Source: a virus | Virus record (IMG/VR): IMGVR_UViG_3300010155_000006 | Location: 1-63,545 of that record | Length of the DNA: 63,545 bases | Reading direction: 5' to 3' (one strand) | Shown here: piece after piece, positions 62,871-63,545 of the stretch | How positions within the stretch are numbered: the first letter of the stretch is position 1 | How the letters are laid out: each line of letters opens with the position of its first letter | Notes under the pieces: model-generated | What the model was told of the DNA's origin: nothing | What the model saw: only the letters and a program-made list of their open reading frames with translations | Databases searched by the model: none | Made by a program: the position numbers and the translations under genes

Positions 62871-63545
62871 GTGGAAGACTATCAACTTATTATAGAAATA
62901 CTAGAAGAGGTATTTGGTGACATTCACCAACATTACCCCCATAAAGGTCAGATTTCATTTGATTGCCCCGTTTGTTCTTATGATATTAAAGGATTAGAAA
63001 GTGGAGACCGCAAAGGTAATTTAGAAATTAATTATCAAATGGGGGTTTATAAATGTTGGGCTTGTACCGAGACCCACGACACCCATGGATATATTCCTAA
63101 ACTTATCAGAAAATGGGGAGATAAAACCCAACTACGTAATTTTGAATTAGTATGTCCTGATGAATTTCTTCAGGTAGAGAAAAAATTTAATAAAAATATT
63201 AAATTACCATATGGTTTTACTAAATTAACAGACGCTTCACCTTATGATTTAAATGCAAAACAAGCATTTAATTATCTAAGAAAAAGAAACATAGGAGAAG
63301 AGCTAATAAAAAAATATGGAATTGGTTTTACCATTCAAGGAGAATATAAATTTAGAATAATAGTACCGACTTACACTTCAGAAGGGACCCTCCAGTATTT
63401 TGTAGGAAGAAGTTATATTAATGCTAAACTTAAATATAAAAATCCTGAACAGGAAAAAAGTAAAATCATTTTTAATGAAGAGAAAATTGATTGGGAAAAA
63501 GATATATTTTTAGTAGAAGGTGTATTTGATATGTTCTTTTTACCT
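62871..63545 (+). CDS. DNA primase (zinc finger and TOPRIM), 5' part
   Basis: Open to the right edge, so the C-terminal part lies outside. From the GTG at 62871 the 225 visible codons show a zinc finger, CPVC (Cys32, Cys35) and CWAC (Cys62, Cys65), and at the far end FLVEGVFDMFF, the TOPRIM E-G-x-x-D element (Glu216, Asp220). Together they identify a DnaG-type phage primase that lays RNA primers with the gp41-like helicase. The frame runs back in-phase to a stop at 62838 with no ATG: GTG at 62871 is the first normal start, though residues encoded just upstream (IKLYLG) look natural, so an ATA start at 62853 is conceivable. Confidence 0.85.
   Translation, partial: MEDYQLIIEILEEVFGDIHQHYPHKGQISFDCPVCSYDIKGLESGDRKGNLEINYQMGVYKCWACTETHDTHGYIPKLIRKWGDKTQLRNFELVCPDEFLQVEKKFNKNIKLPYGFTKLTDASPYDLNAKQAFNYLRKRNIGEELIKKYGIGFTIQGEYKFRIIVPTYTSEGTLQYFVGRSYINAKLKYKNPEQEKSKIIFNEEKIDWEKDIFLVEGVFDMFFLP

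Noticed and set aside
1-63545. tRNA genes, CRISPR arrays, insertion sequences and integrase/attachment sites
   Set aside because: None seen: no cloverleaf-like sequence with a CCA-type end, no regularly spaced direct repeats with unique spacers, no transposase or integrase motif.
1-63545. Avoidance of other palindromes (GANTC, GTAC, CATG, AGCT, GGCC)
   Set aside because: Examples of each are easily found, so depletion seems limited to GATC.

Overview
This 63.5-kb, AT-rich window is a piece of a large tailed-phage genome with a T4-type contractile tail (myovirus). The case rests on recognisable relatives of T4 gp19 (tail tube), gp26 (baseplate hub), gp53, gp25 and gp6 (baseplate wedge), gp32, UvsX, RNase H, gp41 helicase and a primase. 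Three lines of evidence point to a Bacteroidetes (probably flavobacterial) host. Start codons follow A-rich leaders and not Shine-Dalgarno sites. One tail protein carries SprB-type adhesin repeats, and another carries GCTDP-type repeats; both are repeat types known from Bacteroidetes surface proteins. The host is inferred, not read directly.

Layout, left to right. (1) 1-1572: the 3' end of a HAD-like protein, a convergent P-loop kinase, and a divergent HAD phosphatase, an end-processing-like group. (2) 1719-18246: tail core, with gp19 tube, an antisense Mom-like DNA-modification gene, a gp26-like hub protein with a likely +1 frameshift extension, a tape-measure-like protein, a 1703-aa baseplate protein with an OmpA-like domain, a LysM/gp53-like protein, and a 2211-aa hub-like protein ending in a zinc amidase. 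(3) 18292-19292: two small acidic proteins, then a strong terminator. (4) 19398-26928: a replication and nucleotide island (gp32, UvsX, FKBP isomerase, FEN-type RNase H, gp41, class II ribonucleotide reductase, zinc ribbon, Smr). (5) 26964-29277: gp25 and gp6. (6) 29350-62243: about 33 kb of giant baseplate and fibre proteins with PKD, chitin-binding-like, SprB, GCTDP and VWA-like modules. (7) 62243-end: RuvC-like resolvase and the start of a DNA primase.

Nearly everything is on the + strand; only the kinase and the Mom-like gene are on the - strand. Genes are tightly packed, with TAATG or ATGA overlaps, and no gene-free stretch exceeds 150 bases. The octamer TATTTAT(A/T) recurs just upstream of the first gene of most transcription blocks and is a candidate late promoter.

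The most notable signals are: (a) no GATC found by eye anywhere in the window, with Asp-Pro apparently always written GAC-CCN, next to a Mom-like modification gene; (b) a candidate +1 frameshift at TTT-TTT-CGC joining the gp26-like gene to a 63-codon extension; (c) three peptidoglycan-directed modules in consecutive tail genes; (d) tail proteins built from host-adhesin-like domains, with a large cysteine-rich, VWA-like module present in two of them.
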